From Actinomycetospora chibensis (GTDB taxonomy: Bacteria; Actinomycetota; Actinomycetes; Mycobacteriales; Pseudonocardiaceae): DNA of 64,000 bases. Shown here piece after piece: positions 40,212 to 48,718 of this stretch; position 1 is the first letter of the stretch, and each line of letters starts with the position of its first letter. The DNA lies in NCBI RefSeq assembly GCF_028737215.1, contig NZ_JAQZAM010000006.1, forward strand, positions 285,625 to 349,624, in the 5' to 3' direction. A model generated the notes under the pieces. The model did not search any database, was not told where the DNA came from, and worked only from the letters and a program-made list of their open reading frames with translations. The position numbers and the translations under genes were made by a program.

Positions 40212-43060
40212 CTCGCCTCCGTCCGTCGCCCTTCGATGTCCGGCGGCACCCCTGCGGGGTCCTGCCGGGCGGGACCGGCCACCGCGGCCAGTGCCACCAC
40301 GCGCACGGCGACCGTCGGCGCATTGACCGAGCCGGTGTCGGGCGCGCGGCTCCCACCGTCTCGTCCGTCGTGTCGCTTTGCTGTTTCGTTACCGATGCTA
40401 GACCCCACCGAGACCGGCATCACGGCCTCGGTCCCCTCGGCCTCGAGCTCCGCCGGGGTGGAGAACAGCATCGGCGGGCGCTCGCGACGCGGGCCGGGGC
40501 GCGGGGTCCGCTCGGGACCACGGCCCGGGGCCGCGTCCGGACGGGGTGCCGGCGACGGCGGGGTCGGACGGCCGACCGGGGTCTCGCTCGGGCGCGGCGC
40601 GGGGGGCTGGACCGCACCCTGGTGCTCGGCGGCGGGGGCGACGTAGCGCCCGCCGTGCTCGGCGGCGGGACGCTCGCCCGGACGGGCCGGCGGCGCCGGG
40701 AACGGGCTGGGCGCCGGACGGGGCGTGGGCCGGGGACGCGGTCCCGGGGCGCCACCGGGGGGACGTGCTCCCGGCGGGACGGCGGACGGCCCCGGCGGCG
40801 GGCCGGCGGGACGCGGGGGACCCTGGGGGGCCTTCGGACCCGGGTGGGGTCCGGGCCGCGGCGGCTGGCCGGGCTGGCCCTGGGGTCCGGGCTGGCCCTG
40901 CGGGCCGGGCTGGGGAGCCGGGCCCGGCGTGGGCCGCGACCGCGGCACCGGAGACGGCGTCGGGTCCACGACCGGGGTGTCGTCGCGGGCGTGGCGACGG
41001 CCCGGGGTGGGCCGGCTCTCCGGGGTGGGGCGCTCCGGGCGTCCGTCGCGCGGGGCCGGCTTCGGGGCGCTGTCGGCCCCGGCCCGGCGATCGCGACCCG
41101 CGAGCGAGGCGGTGCGGACCCAGCCGGCGGGCAGGTCGCCCTCGGGGACGGCCCCGGTGCGGTCCGCCTCGCGCGCCCCGACGCCCGCGGGCACGGCCTC
41201 CGGACGGGGCGAGCGGCGGGTGGCGCTGCCGGCCGCGAGCAGGGCGTCGAGCGCGGCGCGCTCGAGGGACTCGGTCGTGATGCCCGAGCGGCCGTCGGGC
41301 AGCACGGCGGGCGGTGCGGCGTCGATGGCCGGCTGGCGCCCGACGATGCGCTCGACCAGGCAGAGCACGGGCGGCGCGAGGCAGGCGGCCAGCGCCACGG
41401 CGGGCCACAGCAGCACGGCGGGCGCGGCGTAGCCCTGCAGGATCGCGAGCACGATCGCGCCGATGAGCAGCGCCGCCCACTGCAGGTGCCGGCGGAAGGT
41501 CAGGATGTGGTCGGCGCTCGACGACAGACCCTTCGGCGTGACGACGAACTTGGCCGGCAGCCGCAGGACCGTGGCGATCAGGGACGCCGCGAAGATCGGC
41601 GCCGCGAAGATCGACATGAGCATGCCCTTGATGCCCGAGGAGCCCTCGGGCTCGTAGGGGCTGACGTTGTAGCGGCGGTTGCGCAGGTAGACCCAGAGCT
41701 GGAACGCCGTCGCGTCGATGTAGAGCGCCAGCCACAGCTGCACCGGCACGACCACGCCCTGGACGCCCAGGGCCAGGAAGAGGCAGGCGTTGACCGCGCC
41801 GAGCACCCAGCCGATGGCCATCGACGGGTAGAACGTCGTGATCAGGATGTAGTGCAGCGCCCGGCCCGGCGAGAGTCGGGGCAGCCGGAAGATCATCTCC
41901 TTGAGTAGCACCTCGAAGGTGCCGCGCGACCAGCGCATCTGCTGGGAGAAGAAGTCGCCCCAGGACGACGGTCCCTCGCCGACCGCCAGCACGTCGGGGG
42001 TGTAGACCGACTTCCACCGCCGCCCCGACGCCGCGTTGCGCCGGGTGTGGAACTTCAGGCCGGTGGCCATGTCCTCGGTGATCGAGTCCGAGAGGCCGCC
42101 CACGGCCCGCAGGGCGCTGATCCGGATGGCGTTGTTCGTGCCGACCAGCATCGCGGCGTTGTAGCGGTTGGCCGCGCGCTGGATCAGCGAGTGGAACGGG
42201 AACTGCTGCGACTCCGCCGCACGCGTCACGAACGTCTCGTCGTTGGCGTAGCACTGCGGGCCCACGACGTAGGCGACGTCCGGGTCGCGGAAGTAGCCGA
42301 GGATCCGCTCGGCGTAGTTGGGCAGCGGCACGTGGTCCGGGTCGACCGAGAGGAAGACCTCGTACGAGTCGCCGTGCTCGGACACCCAGGCGTTGTAGTT
42401 GCCGTGCTTGGTCTTCGCCTTGAACGCGCCCTTGCGCTGGTTGTACTTCTCGATCCCCTTGCGGGTGAAGTGGTTGACGCCCAGCTCGCGGCACATCGCC
42501 TTGACGTCCGGGTCGTCGCCCTCGTCCAGGATCCAGACGTCGAGGATCCCGTCGTACTGGATGCGCAGCGCCGCCTGGAGCGTGCCGCGCACGACGTCGA
42601 TGGGTTCCTTGCTCGGCACGATCGTCGTGAGGAAGGCGATGCGCTGGTCCGGGCGCGGGGGGACGGGCACCGGGTCGCGGGAGATCACCGACGCGAGCGA
42701 CAGCGAGAAGACGTTGATCAGCCGCAGGAGCTCCATGAGGCCGATCGAGCCGATGACGACCCAGTTCGCGTAGATCGCGAAGGTCGAGCCGAAGACCGGG
42801 GGCCGGTGCGAGGGGTGCAGCAGCCAGAGGAAGAAGAGGGCCTCGAAGGCGAAGTTCAGACCGGCGACGAGCAGGGACCGGGCGACACGACCGCGACCGT
42901 GCACGGCGTCGACCCCGCGGTAGGCCACCCGGTAGGCGCCCTCGGCGGGGTCGGGCTCGCGGATCGGCCCGGCGAGCTGGGAGAACTCCTGGATGCGACG
43001 GCCGACGACGAGTTCGGACTCGTCGACCTCATCCGGGGGTCGCTCGGCAAGAAGGGTCAT
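40208..43060 (-). CDS. cslA: Cellulose-synthase-like glycosyltransferase CslA with Pro-rich tail, 950 aa
   Basis: A family 2 processive glycosyltransferase domain is flanked by membrane helices. The conserved residues are D in VDPDHVPLPN (about 240), the T-E-D motif in SITEDMATG (about 327) and QQMRWSRG (about 373). Several C-terminal membrane helices run to about residue 590. From about 630 to 930 the protein is a disordered Pro/Gly/Arg-rich tail, much longer than the catalytic core needs. CslA makes the beta-glucan-like polymer at hyphal tips in Streptomyces together with GlxA and CslZ. Confidence 0.92.
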   Translation of the reverse strand: MTLLAERPPDEVDESELVVGRRIQEFSQLAGPIREPDPAEGAYRVAYRGVDAVHGRGRVARSLLVAGLNFAFEALFFLWLLHPSHRPPVFGSTFAIYANWVVIGSIGLMELLRLINVFSLSLASVISRDPVPVPPRPDQRIAFLTTIVPSKEPIDVVRGTLQAALRIQYDGILDVWILDEGDDPDVKAMCRELGVNHFTRKGIEKYNQRKGAFKAKTKHGNYNAWVSEHGDSYEVFLSVDPDHVPLPNYAERILGYFRDPDVAYVVGPQCYANDETFVTRAAESQQFPFHSLIQRAANRYNAAMLVGTNNAIRISALRAVGGLSDSITEDMATGLKFHTRRNAASGRRWKSVYTPDVLAVGEGPSSWGDFFSQQMRWSRGTFEVLLKEMIFRLPRLSPGRALHYILITTFYPSMAIGWVLGAVNACLFLALGVQGVVVPVQLWLALYIDATAFQLWVYLRNRRYNVSPYEPEGSSGIKGMLMSIFAAPIFAASLIATVLRLPAKFVVTPKGLSSSADHILTFRRHLQWAALLIGAIVLAILQGYAAPAVLLWPAVALAACLAPPVLCLVERIVGRQPAIDAAPPAVLPDGRSGITTESLERAALDALLAAGSATRRSPRPEAVPAGVGAREADRTGAVPEGDLPAGWVRTASLAGRDRRAGADSAPKPAPRDGRPERPTPESRPTPGRRHARDDTPVVDPTPSPVPRSRPTPGPAPQPGPQGQPGPQGQPGQPPRPGPHPGPKAPQGPPRPAGPPPGPSAVPPGARPPGGAPGPRPRPTPRPAPSPFPAPPARPGERPAAEHGGRYVAPAAEHQGAVQPPAPRPSETPVGRPTPPSPAPRPDAAPGRGPERTPRPGPRRERPPMLFSTPAELEAEGTEAVMPVSVGSSIGNETAKRHDGRDGGSRAPDTGSVNAPTVAVRVVALAAVAGPARQDPAGVPPDIEGRRTEAS

Positions 43061-43389
43061 CGGCCGTTTCGTCTCGATTCTCGCGACACCGAGTGGTCGG
43101 TCGTCACGAGCCTCCCGTCGTCGTCACGGCCCCTCACGGGCCCGCGAGGGGCGGTCGCCGCCGACGCGCGATCCTCCCGTCGGTCGTCTCCTCGCCGGAA
43201 CCGTTGTGGTCAACGGTCCCGGAAAACGGTAAGGCCATCACCCACCGTGCTCACCCAGGGGGACGTTCTTCGGCCGTCCCGGGCCCCGACATCCCGCAAC
43301 ATCGCACAACGTTGGCCCGATCGAGGGAGACCGCACCGTCGTCACTCGCAACGACACCCATCCGTGACTGATGACGCACGGTAGTGCTC
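43061..43389. promoter_or_regulatory. cslA upstream region with a 7-bp-arm palindrome
   Basis: This 329-bp gap holds no gene. It should contain the cslA promoter. The only clear site is ACCGTTG-tggt-CAACGGT at 43200-43217, about 140 bp upstream of the start, a candidate operator. The rest is GC-rich and shows nothing else by eye. Confidence 0.5.
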
Positions 43390-43935
43390 TCACGACCGAC
43401 CGGCGCCCCCGGGTGGGAGGTCGTGACGCTGCACGGCGGCCAGCGCGCCGTCCCGGATCTCCGCCGTCATGTAGGTGCAGGCGGGCTCACGCCGGCGCTC
43501 GGTGGGCGAGCCGGGGTTGAGCAGCCGGACCCCGCCGGGGGTCGTGGAGTCCCACGGGATGTGGCTGTGCCCGAACACGAGGACGTCGACGGGGGTGTCG
43601 CCGTCCGGCCCGAACCGGGCGTCGCAGCGGCGCTCGCGACCCGTGGCGGCGCCGGCCTCGTGGGTGACCGCCAGGCGCACCCCGCCGATCTCCGCGATCG
43701 CGGTCTCCGGGAGCCGGGCGCGGAGCGCCTCGCCGTCGTTGTTGCCCCAGCAGGCGACCAGGCGCGCCGACCGCTCCTCGAACGCGTCGAGCAGCTCGGG
43801 GTCCATCCAGTCGCCCGCGTGCACCACCACGTCGGCGGCGTCGAGGGCCTCCCAGACGGGGTCGGGCAGCACCCGTCGGGTCGGTCGGCGCACGGGCAGG
43901 TGGGTGTCGCTGGTGATCAGCAGGCGCACGGTCAC
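43390..43935 (-). CDS. YfcE/MJ0936-type metallophosphoesterase, 181 aa
   Basis: The calcineurin-like motifs are in order: ITSDTHLP (D-x-H), VVHAGDWMD (G-D), CWGNNDGEAL (G-N-x-D), VTHEAG and FGHSHIPWD (G-H-S-H). It is a cytoplasmic two-metal phosphodiesterase of the short MJ0936/YfcE class. GTG start at 43935. The SRPBCC gene stop is 5 bp upstream, so both are co-transcribed. Confidence 0.9.
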   Translation of the reverse strand: MTVRLLITSDTHLPVRRPTRRVLPDPVWEALDAADVVVHAGDWMDPELLDAFEERSARLVACWGNNDGEALRARLPETAIAEIGGVRLAVTHEAGAATGRERRCDARFGPDGDTPVDVLVFGHSHIPWDSTTPGGVRLLNPGSPTERRREPACTYMTAEIRDGALAAVQRHDLPPGGAGRS

Positions 43936-43940
43936 CGCGG

Positions 43941-44339
43941 TCACCGCTCCAGCAGCAGCGCGTGCAGCGCGACGAAGGCCACCGGGGAGTACGGCAGGAC
44001 GACGAGGGCGGGGCCCGTGGTGCGCAGCCAGGTGCGGGTGCCGCCGGCGCCGAGGTCCTCGATCCCGTGGTCGAGGGTGAGCGTGACCGGTCCGACGCGG
44101 ACCCGCCACGACCAGGTACGGGCCTGCTCGTCCACGGCGAGGACCTCGAAGGGGACACCCACGAGCCCGGCCGCGCGCACCGTGCCCTCGAGCCCGGGAC
44201 GCAGCCGGCGCGGTCCCGGCCCGGAGACGGCCACCCCGGAGATCTGGGGCGCCCAGTGCGGCCAGCGGTCGAGGTCGGCGTAGCGCTCCCACGCCTGGTC
44301 GGCGGGGAGCGGTCCCGTGGCGCGGAGGGTCGTCTGCAC
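43941..44339 (-). CDS. SRPBCC / polyketide-cyclase-like protein, 132 aa
   Basis: This compact START-like domain contains DQAWERYADLDRWPHWAPQI near the N-terminus, the central EGTVRAAGLVGVPFEV and a C-terminal helix PVAFVALHALLLER. It probably binds a hydrophobic ligand or acts as a cyclase-like protein. The start is GTG 44339. It is divergent from the P450 gene; the shared 107-bp region has a palindromic operator. Confidence 0.78.
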   Translation of the reverse strand: MQTTLRATGPLPADQAWERYADLDRWPHWAPQISGVAVSGPGPRRLRPGLEGTVRAAGLVGVPFEVLAVDEQARTWSWRVRVGPVTLTLDHGIEDLGAGGTRTWLRTTGPALVVLPYSPVAFVALHALLLER

Positions 44340-44378
44340 GGTCGTGGACGTACCCGCGACGGGTCTGGACGACGAACA

Positions 44379-44393
44379 CATACTCCGAGTATG
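44379..44393. promoter_or_regulatory. Operator-like palindrome in front of the P450 gene
   Basis: CATACTCcGAGTATG has perfect 7-bp arms and is AT-richer than its surroundings. It lies midway between divergent starts 44339 (-) and 44447 (+) and resembles TetR-type operators. No regulator gene is adjacent. Confidence 0.55.
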
Positions 44394-44446
44394 GTTTCGA
44401 CGCACCCTGGTACGTCCATGTACCGATCCGACACCGGGAGGCCCCC

Positions 44447-45850
44447 GTGGCCCTGTCGTCGCTGCCCTCGTCCGTCGCCGCGTCGGTCGGCCGGTCCGTC
44501 GCCTCGTCCGTCGCGTCCTCCTCGTTCGGGACGACGCTGCGGTGGGGCGCCACCCACGGGCTCATGCGCGCGGCGATCCGCCGCCAGGTGCGCGCCGGCA
44601 ACCCGGACGCCCGCCTGCTGCTCGACCCGGTGATGCAGGCCGACCCGTTCCCGCACTACGAGGCTCTGCGCTCGTCGTACCCCTTCGCGCCCGGCGCGTT
44701 CGCCCGGCTCACCGTCCACCACGACGCCTCGACGGCGGTGCTGCGCAGCGACGACTTCGGCGTCACCCACCCCACCCAGGTCGTTCCCGCGCCGGCGCGG
44801 GCGGCGCTCGCCCTGGCCGGCCCGCCGCGGAACCCGGGCCCGATCGAGCCGCCCTCGATGCTCGCGGTCGATGCGCCGGACCACCCGCGTTACCGCAAGC
44901 TCGTCAACCGGGCCTTCACCGCGCGCCGCGTGGCGGCGCTGCGCGAGCGCACCACCGAGGTCGCCCAGGAGCTCCTCGACGACATGGACCGGGCCGCCCG
45001 GGACGGCGACGGCCACACCGTGGACCTCGTCGCGCACTACGCGAGCCTGCTGCCGGTCACCGTGATCAGCGAGATGCTCGGGGTGCCCCTCGCGATGCGC
45101 GAGCAGTTCCTGAGCTGGGGCGACGGCGCGGCCACCTCGCTCGACATGGGCCTGACCCGGCGGGCGCACGCGAGCATGGAGGCCAACCTCGCCGCGCTGA
45201 ACGACTGGATGCGCGAGCACCTGCGCCGGCTACGGCGCGAGCCCGGGGACGACCTGCTCTCGAGCCTCGTCGGCGAGGTCGACGACGACGGCGCGGGCCT
45301 GTCGGAACAGGAGCTGGTGTCCACCGCGCTGCTCGTGCTCGCCGCCGGGTTCGAGACGACGGTGAACCTCATCGGCAACGGCACCGCGCAGCTCTTCGCC
45401 CACCCCGAGCAGCGCGAACGGCTCGTCGCGGAGCCCGACCTGTGGCCGAACGCCGTCGACGAGATCCTGCGCTTCGACCCGCCCGTCGAGCGCACGGCCC
45501 GCCGGGCGAAGCGCGACACCGAGGTCGCCGGCACGGCCGTGGCCGAGGGCGACCTGGTGGTGACGGTGCTCGCGGGCGCCAACCGCGACCCGCACGTCTT
45601 CGCCGACCCGGCCACGTTCGACGTCGCGCGGCCGAACGCGAAGGAGCACCTCGCGTTCTCCAGCGGGCCGCACTTCTGCCTCGGTGCGCAGCTCGCGCGC
45701 ATGGAGGGCGAGGTCGCGCTGCGCGCCCTCTTCGAACGCCACCCCCACCTCACGCCGGCCGGTCCCGCGCGTCGCCGTCCGACGCGCATCCTGCGCGGCT
45801 ACGCGGAGCTGCCCGTGCGCCTCGAGCCTGCGGTCACCCGGGTCGGGTGA
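44447..45850 (+). CDS. Cytochrome P450, 467 aa
   Basis: The I-helix oxygen-activation motif is LAAGFETTVNL (about residue 300), E-x-x-R is in VDEILRFDPP (about 340), and the haem-binding cysteine loop FSSGPHFCLGAQLARMEG is near 410. It is a soluble bacterial class I P450. The N-terminal 40 residues are Ser/Ala-rich and not conserved, so the true start may be internal (ATG near residue 40). The substrate is unknown. No ferredoxin gene is adjacent. Confidence 0.93.
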   Translation: MALSSLPSSVAASVGRSVASSVASSSFGTTLRWGATHGLMRAAIRRQVRAGNPDARLLLDPVMQADPFPHYEALRSSYPFAPGAFARLTVHHDASTAVLRSDDFGVTHPTQVVPAPARAALALAGPPRNPGPIEPPSMLAVDAPDHPRYRKLVNRAFTARRVAALRERTTEVAQELLDDMDRAARDGDGHTVDLVAHYASLLPVTVISEMLGVPLAMREQFLSWGDGAATSLDMGLTRRAHASMEANLAALNDWMREHLRRLRREPGDDLLSSLVGEVDDDGAGLSEQELVSTALLVLAAGFETTVNLIGNGTAQLFAHPEQRERLVAEPDLWPNAVDEILRFDPPVERTARRAKRDTEVAGTAVAEGDLVVTVLAGANRDPHVFADPATFDVARPNAKEHLAFSSGPHFCLGAQLARMEGEVALRALFERHPHLTPAGPARRRPTRILRGYAELPVRLEPAVTRVG

Positions 45851-45859
45851 CGGCCCCGA

Positions 45860-47056
45860 TCACGTGAAGGCGCTGTGGCCCGTGATCTCGCGCCCGACGA
45901 TGAGGGTCTGGATGGTCTCGGTGCCCTCGAAGGTGTGGATCGACTCGATGTCGGCCATGTGCCGCACGACGTGGTTGTCGAGCAGGATCCCGTTGCCGCC
46001 GAGCATGTCGCGCGCCTCGGCGAGGATCCACCGGGCCTTGCGGGTGTTGTTCATCTTGGCGAGCCCGGCGATGGTGGGCGCGAGGTCGTCGTCCTCGGCG
46101 AGCTGCGCGATCTGCATGCAGTAGAGCTGCATCCCGGTCAGCTCCGCGAGCATCTTCACGAGCTTGTCCTGGATGATCTGGTTCGCGGCGAGCGGGCGCC
46201 CGAACTGCTTGCGCTCCAGGACGTAGCGCAGCGCGGCGTCGTAGCCGGCGGTCGCGTGTCCGAGCGCCATCCACGCGCACGTGCCGCGGGTGGTGGCCAG
46301 GACGCGCCCCGTGTCCTTGAAGCTCTCCGCCCCCGGCAGCCGGTCGCGCTCGGGCACCCGCACCCCGTCGAGGCTGACGTCGGCCTGCCACACCGAGCGC
46401 ATCGAGCCCTTGCGCGGGATCACGGTGCCCTCGTAGCCGGGCGTCGTGGTGTCGACGAGGAAGCCGAGGACGGTGTTGGTCTCGGTGTCCCGGGCCCAGA
46501 CGACCGTGCGCCCGGCGATGCTGCCGTTGCCGATCCAGCGCTTGCGCCCGTCGAGGATCCAGTCGTCGCCGTCCCGGCGCGCCGTGGTCTCCAGCGACAC
46601 CGAGTCGGACCCGTGCTCGGGCTCGGTGAGGCCGAAGGCGCCGACGAGGTCGAGGCGGGCCATCGCGGGCAGGAACTCCTGCTTCTGCTCCTCGGAGCCC
46701 AGCATCGCGATCGACTTCATGGCGAGCCCGGACTGCACGGCGTGGAACGTCGCGAGGCTGCCGTCGCCGCGAGCGAGCTCCATGGCCACCAGGCCGCAGG
46801 TCAGCGGGTCGTGCCCCGGGCACCCGTAGCCCTCGATGTCGTCGCCGACGATCTGCAGCTCGGGCATCCTGCGGATGACTTCCCACGGCATCTCCGCGGC
46901 GTCCCACGCCGCGGGCGCGGCCGGGGACACCACGCGGTCGACGTAGCGGCGGACCGCCATGAACGTCTCCCACTGCGCGTCGTCGAAGCGCCGGCGCACG
47001 GAGAAGAAGTCCGTGCCGAGGGCCTCGGTGAGCGGCGCGTCGCTGTCGACCGGCAT
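45860..47056 (-). CDS. Acyl-CoA dehydrogenase (glutaryl-CoA-dehydrogenase-like), 398 aa
   Basis: All ACAD regions are present: GAFGLTEPEHGSDSVSLETTA for FAD and substrate contact, RKQFGRPLAANQIIQDKL, and the catalytic base Glu in the C-terminal HTFEGTETIQTLIVGREITG. The length and the N-terminal part fit the glutaryl-CoA dehydrogenase branch. It is an independent unit whose stop faces the P450 gene's stop 9 bp away. Confidence 0.92.
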   Translation of the reverse strand: MPVDSDAPLTEALGTDFFSVRRRFDDAQWETFMAVRRYVDRVVSPAAPAAWDAAEMPWEVIRRMPELQIVGDDIEGYGCPGHDPLTCGLVAMELARGDGSLATFHAVQSGLAMKSIAMLGSEEQKQEFLPAMARLDLVGAFGLTEPEHGSDSVSLETTARRDGDDWILDGRKRWIGNGSIAGRTVVWARDTETNTVLGFLVDTTTPGYEGTVIPRKGSMRSVWQADVSLDGVRVPERDRLPGAESFKDTGRVLATTRGTCAWMALGHATAGYDAALRYVLERKQFGRPLAANQIIQDKLVKMLAELTGMQLYCMQIAQLAEDDDLAPTIAGLAKMNNTRKARWILAEARDMLGGNGILLDNHVVRHMADIESIHTFEGTETIQTLIVGREITGHSAFT

Positions 47057-47153
47057 CGCGGATCATCCCCTCGTCGGGGCGGTCGGCCCGCCCGCTCCTG
47101 TCCGCGGTTCCCCGTGGGCGGGCTCACCACGCCCCGGAGCGCAGGATGACGCC

Positions 47154-47582
47154 ATGACCGCACCCGCCGAGACCGATCCGGCGCGGGTCGTCCGCGCCTT
47201 CCTCGCCGACCTCGAGCGCCTCGACGTCGACGCCGCCTGCGCCCGCCTGCACCCCGACGTCGTCTACGAGAACGTCTCGCTGCCCCCGGCACGCGGGCGC
47301 GACGCCACCCGCCGCGTGCTCGGCCTGCTCACGAGCCGCGCCACCGGCTTCCGCGCGGAGAACCACCGCGTGGTCGCGGACGGGCCGGTCGTGCTCACCG
47401 AGCGGACCGACACCATCGAGATCGGCCGGCTGCGCACCTCGTTCTGGGTGTGCGGCACGTTCGAGGTGCACGACGGCGTGATCACGCTCTGGCCTGACTA
47501 CTTCGACTGGGCCGCGGTCACCGGAGCGCTGCTCGCCGGGACGGGCCGGGCGCTGGTGTCGCTGGTGTCGGGTCGGCGCTGA
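47154..47582 (+). CDS. Limonene-epoxide-hydrolase-type NTF2-fold protein, 142 aa
   Basis: The domain starts with VVRAFLADLERLDVDAACARLHPDVVYENVSLPPARGR, typical of the LEH branch of SnoaL-like proteins. It contains the FWVCGTFEVHDGVITLWPDYFDW segment, where catalytic Asp residues lie in known LEHs. Hydrolysis of an epoxide is likely, the substrate unknown. ATG start at 47154. Confidence 0.82.
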   Translation: MTAPAETDPARVVRAFLADLERLDVDAACARLHPDVVYENVSLPPARGRDATRRVLGLLTSRATGFRAENHRVVADGPVVLTERTDTIEIGRLRTSFWVCGTFEVHDGVITLWPDYFDWAAVTGALLAGTGRALVSLVSGRR

Positions 47583-47725
47583 CCCCCGTCGGCGTGCGCG
47601 CGGTCGCCGCTGGCGCTGTCCCGAATGGCGGAGACGGCTCGCCCGGACGGGTGCGCCCGCACCCGGTCCGTTCGCGCTAACGTCCGCCGCCGACCAGCAC
47701 GTTCAGCACCGAGCGGAGGACCGTC

Positions 47726-47905
47726 ATGGCGGGCAAGTTCGAGGTGTACGAGGACAAGGCCGGCAAGTTCCGGTTCCGTCTCAAGGCCAGCAACGGCCAG
47801 ATCGTCGCCTCCGGCGAGGCCTACGAGACCAAGGCCGCGGCCAAGAAGGGCTGCGAGTCGGTCCAGAAGGCCGCCACCGGCGCGCCCATCGAGGAGAGCG
47901 TCTGA
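47726..47905 (+). CDS. DUF1508 (YegP-like) small protein, 59 aa
   Basis: MAGKFEVYEDKAGKFRFRLK, then ASNGQIVASGEAYETKAAAKKG and CESVQKAATGAPIEE, is a single DUF1508 unit, a small beta-beta-alpha fold widespread in actinobacteria. A ribosome site GCGGAGGA precedes the ATG by about six bases. The function is unknown. Confidence 0.9.
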   Translation: MAGKFEVYEDKAGKFRFRLKASNGQIVASGEAYETKAAAKKGCESVQKAATGAPIEESV

Positions 47906-48089
47906 GCCGTCGACCCTGAGCCGTCGACCTGGGCCGGACCACCTGTCCGGGTGGTCCGGCCGCGTCACGCTCCCCGGTCGTCCGATAGCCTGGCCACGCA
48001 GCGAGACGGATGACAGCCCGGCGCAGCCGGAGGAGCGACACGTTCCTCCGACCTTGCCCCGTCGACTCCCTGTCCTCCGTCATCCGCAC

Positions 48090-48118
48090 GGACCGCACGA
48101 CCGGCGGCCGTGCGGTCC
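48090..48118. terminator. 10-bp hairpin downstream of the DUF1508 gene
   Basis: GGACCGCACG (48090-48099) pairs with 48109-48118 around a 9-nt loop. It lies in the 274-bp gap between the DUF1508 gene and the 84-aa gene; nothing else is evident there. Confidence 0.5.
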
Positions 48119-48179
48119 ACGGCCGGGCCACGCTGGACGTTCGTCCACCCCGACCGTGGTCGTGCTCCGGGGGGAGTGG

Positions 48180-48434
48180 ATGGACGGACAGGCACACCGC
48201 ACCGACGGTGAGCGACGCGACACGAGCGAGTACCTCGTGGTGGTGGTCGACCGCACCGGCCGGTTCCGCGATGCGTACGGGCCCTACGGGCTGTCGGCGG
48301 CCCACCACGAGGCCGAGCGGCGGCGCCACGCCCTGATCGGCGCCGGCGAGTACGCCGCGGACGTGCGGATCGCGCGCCACCACTCGGTCGCGATCCCGCG
48401 ACCGCGAGGCCACTGGCGCCTCGGCGAGCCCTGA
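48180..48434 (+). CDS. Hypothetical protein, 84 aa
   Basis: No family is recognised. It opens MDGQAHRTDGERRDTSEYLV, followed by strand- and helix-like segments (VVVDRTGRFRDAYGPYGLS, then AAHHEAERRRHALIGAGEYA). It is basic and histidine-rich. A ribosome site GGGGGAG precedes the ATG, and a strong hairpin follows the stop, both supporting a real gene. Confidence 0.55.
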   Translation: MDGQAHRTDGERRDTSEYLVVVVDRTGRFRDAYGPYGLSAAHHEAERRRHALIGAGEYAADVRIARHHSVAIPRPRGHWRLGEP

Positions 48435-48435
48435 G

Positions 48436-48465
48436 CGCCCCGGCGCCGACACGGGCGCCGGGGCG
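48436..48465. terminator. 12-bp GC hairpin, bidirectional terminator
   Basis: CGCCCCGGCGCC (48436-48447) pairs perfectly with 48454-48465 over a 6-nt loop. It sits between the convergent 84-aa gene and the acyl-CoA dehydrogenase remnant. Confidence 0.8.
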
Positions 48466-48474
48466 CGACGGTGC

Positions 48475-48573
48475 TCAGGCGATGTGCCGGCCGCTGATGG
48501 CGCGGGCGATGACGAGCTGCTGGATCTGCTCGGTGCCCTCGAAGATGTCGTAGATCTGTCGGGTCCCGAGCCC
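48475..48573 (-). pseudogene. C-terminal remnant of an acyl-CoA dehydrogenase at the island junction
   Basis: On the minus strand the last codons read G-T-R-Q-I-Y-D-I-F-E-G-T-E-Q-I-Q-Q-L, then V-I-A-R-A-I-S-G-R-H-I-A and a TGA at 48477-48475. This is the exact C-terminal pattern of an acyl-CoA dehydrogenase, with the E-G-T-E motif. Upstream of about 48573 the similarity stops and no dehydrogenase sequence follows. The rest of the gene has been lost or displaced. The break coincides with the start of lower-GC DNA, so it marks an insertion or deletion end point. Confidence 0.75.
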
Positions 48574-48718
48574 GACGTGCGCCAACGGCAGGCACACCCA
48601 CGCTGACCTCGGCCGGGCTGCTCAACGCTTCTCACGGTTCCCTGCCCCTACCCGACGTCGGACGGCCTGGAGACGGCCTGGCGCTGGCGAGCCGTAGGCG
48701 GGCCTCTACTGTTCGCGG

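Noticed and set aside
44409..44424. Second palindrome GGTAC-N6-GTACC before the P450 gene
   Set aside because: Its arms are only 5 bp, so it is not distinguishable from chance by eye.
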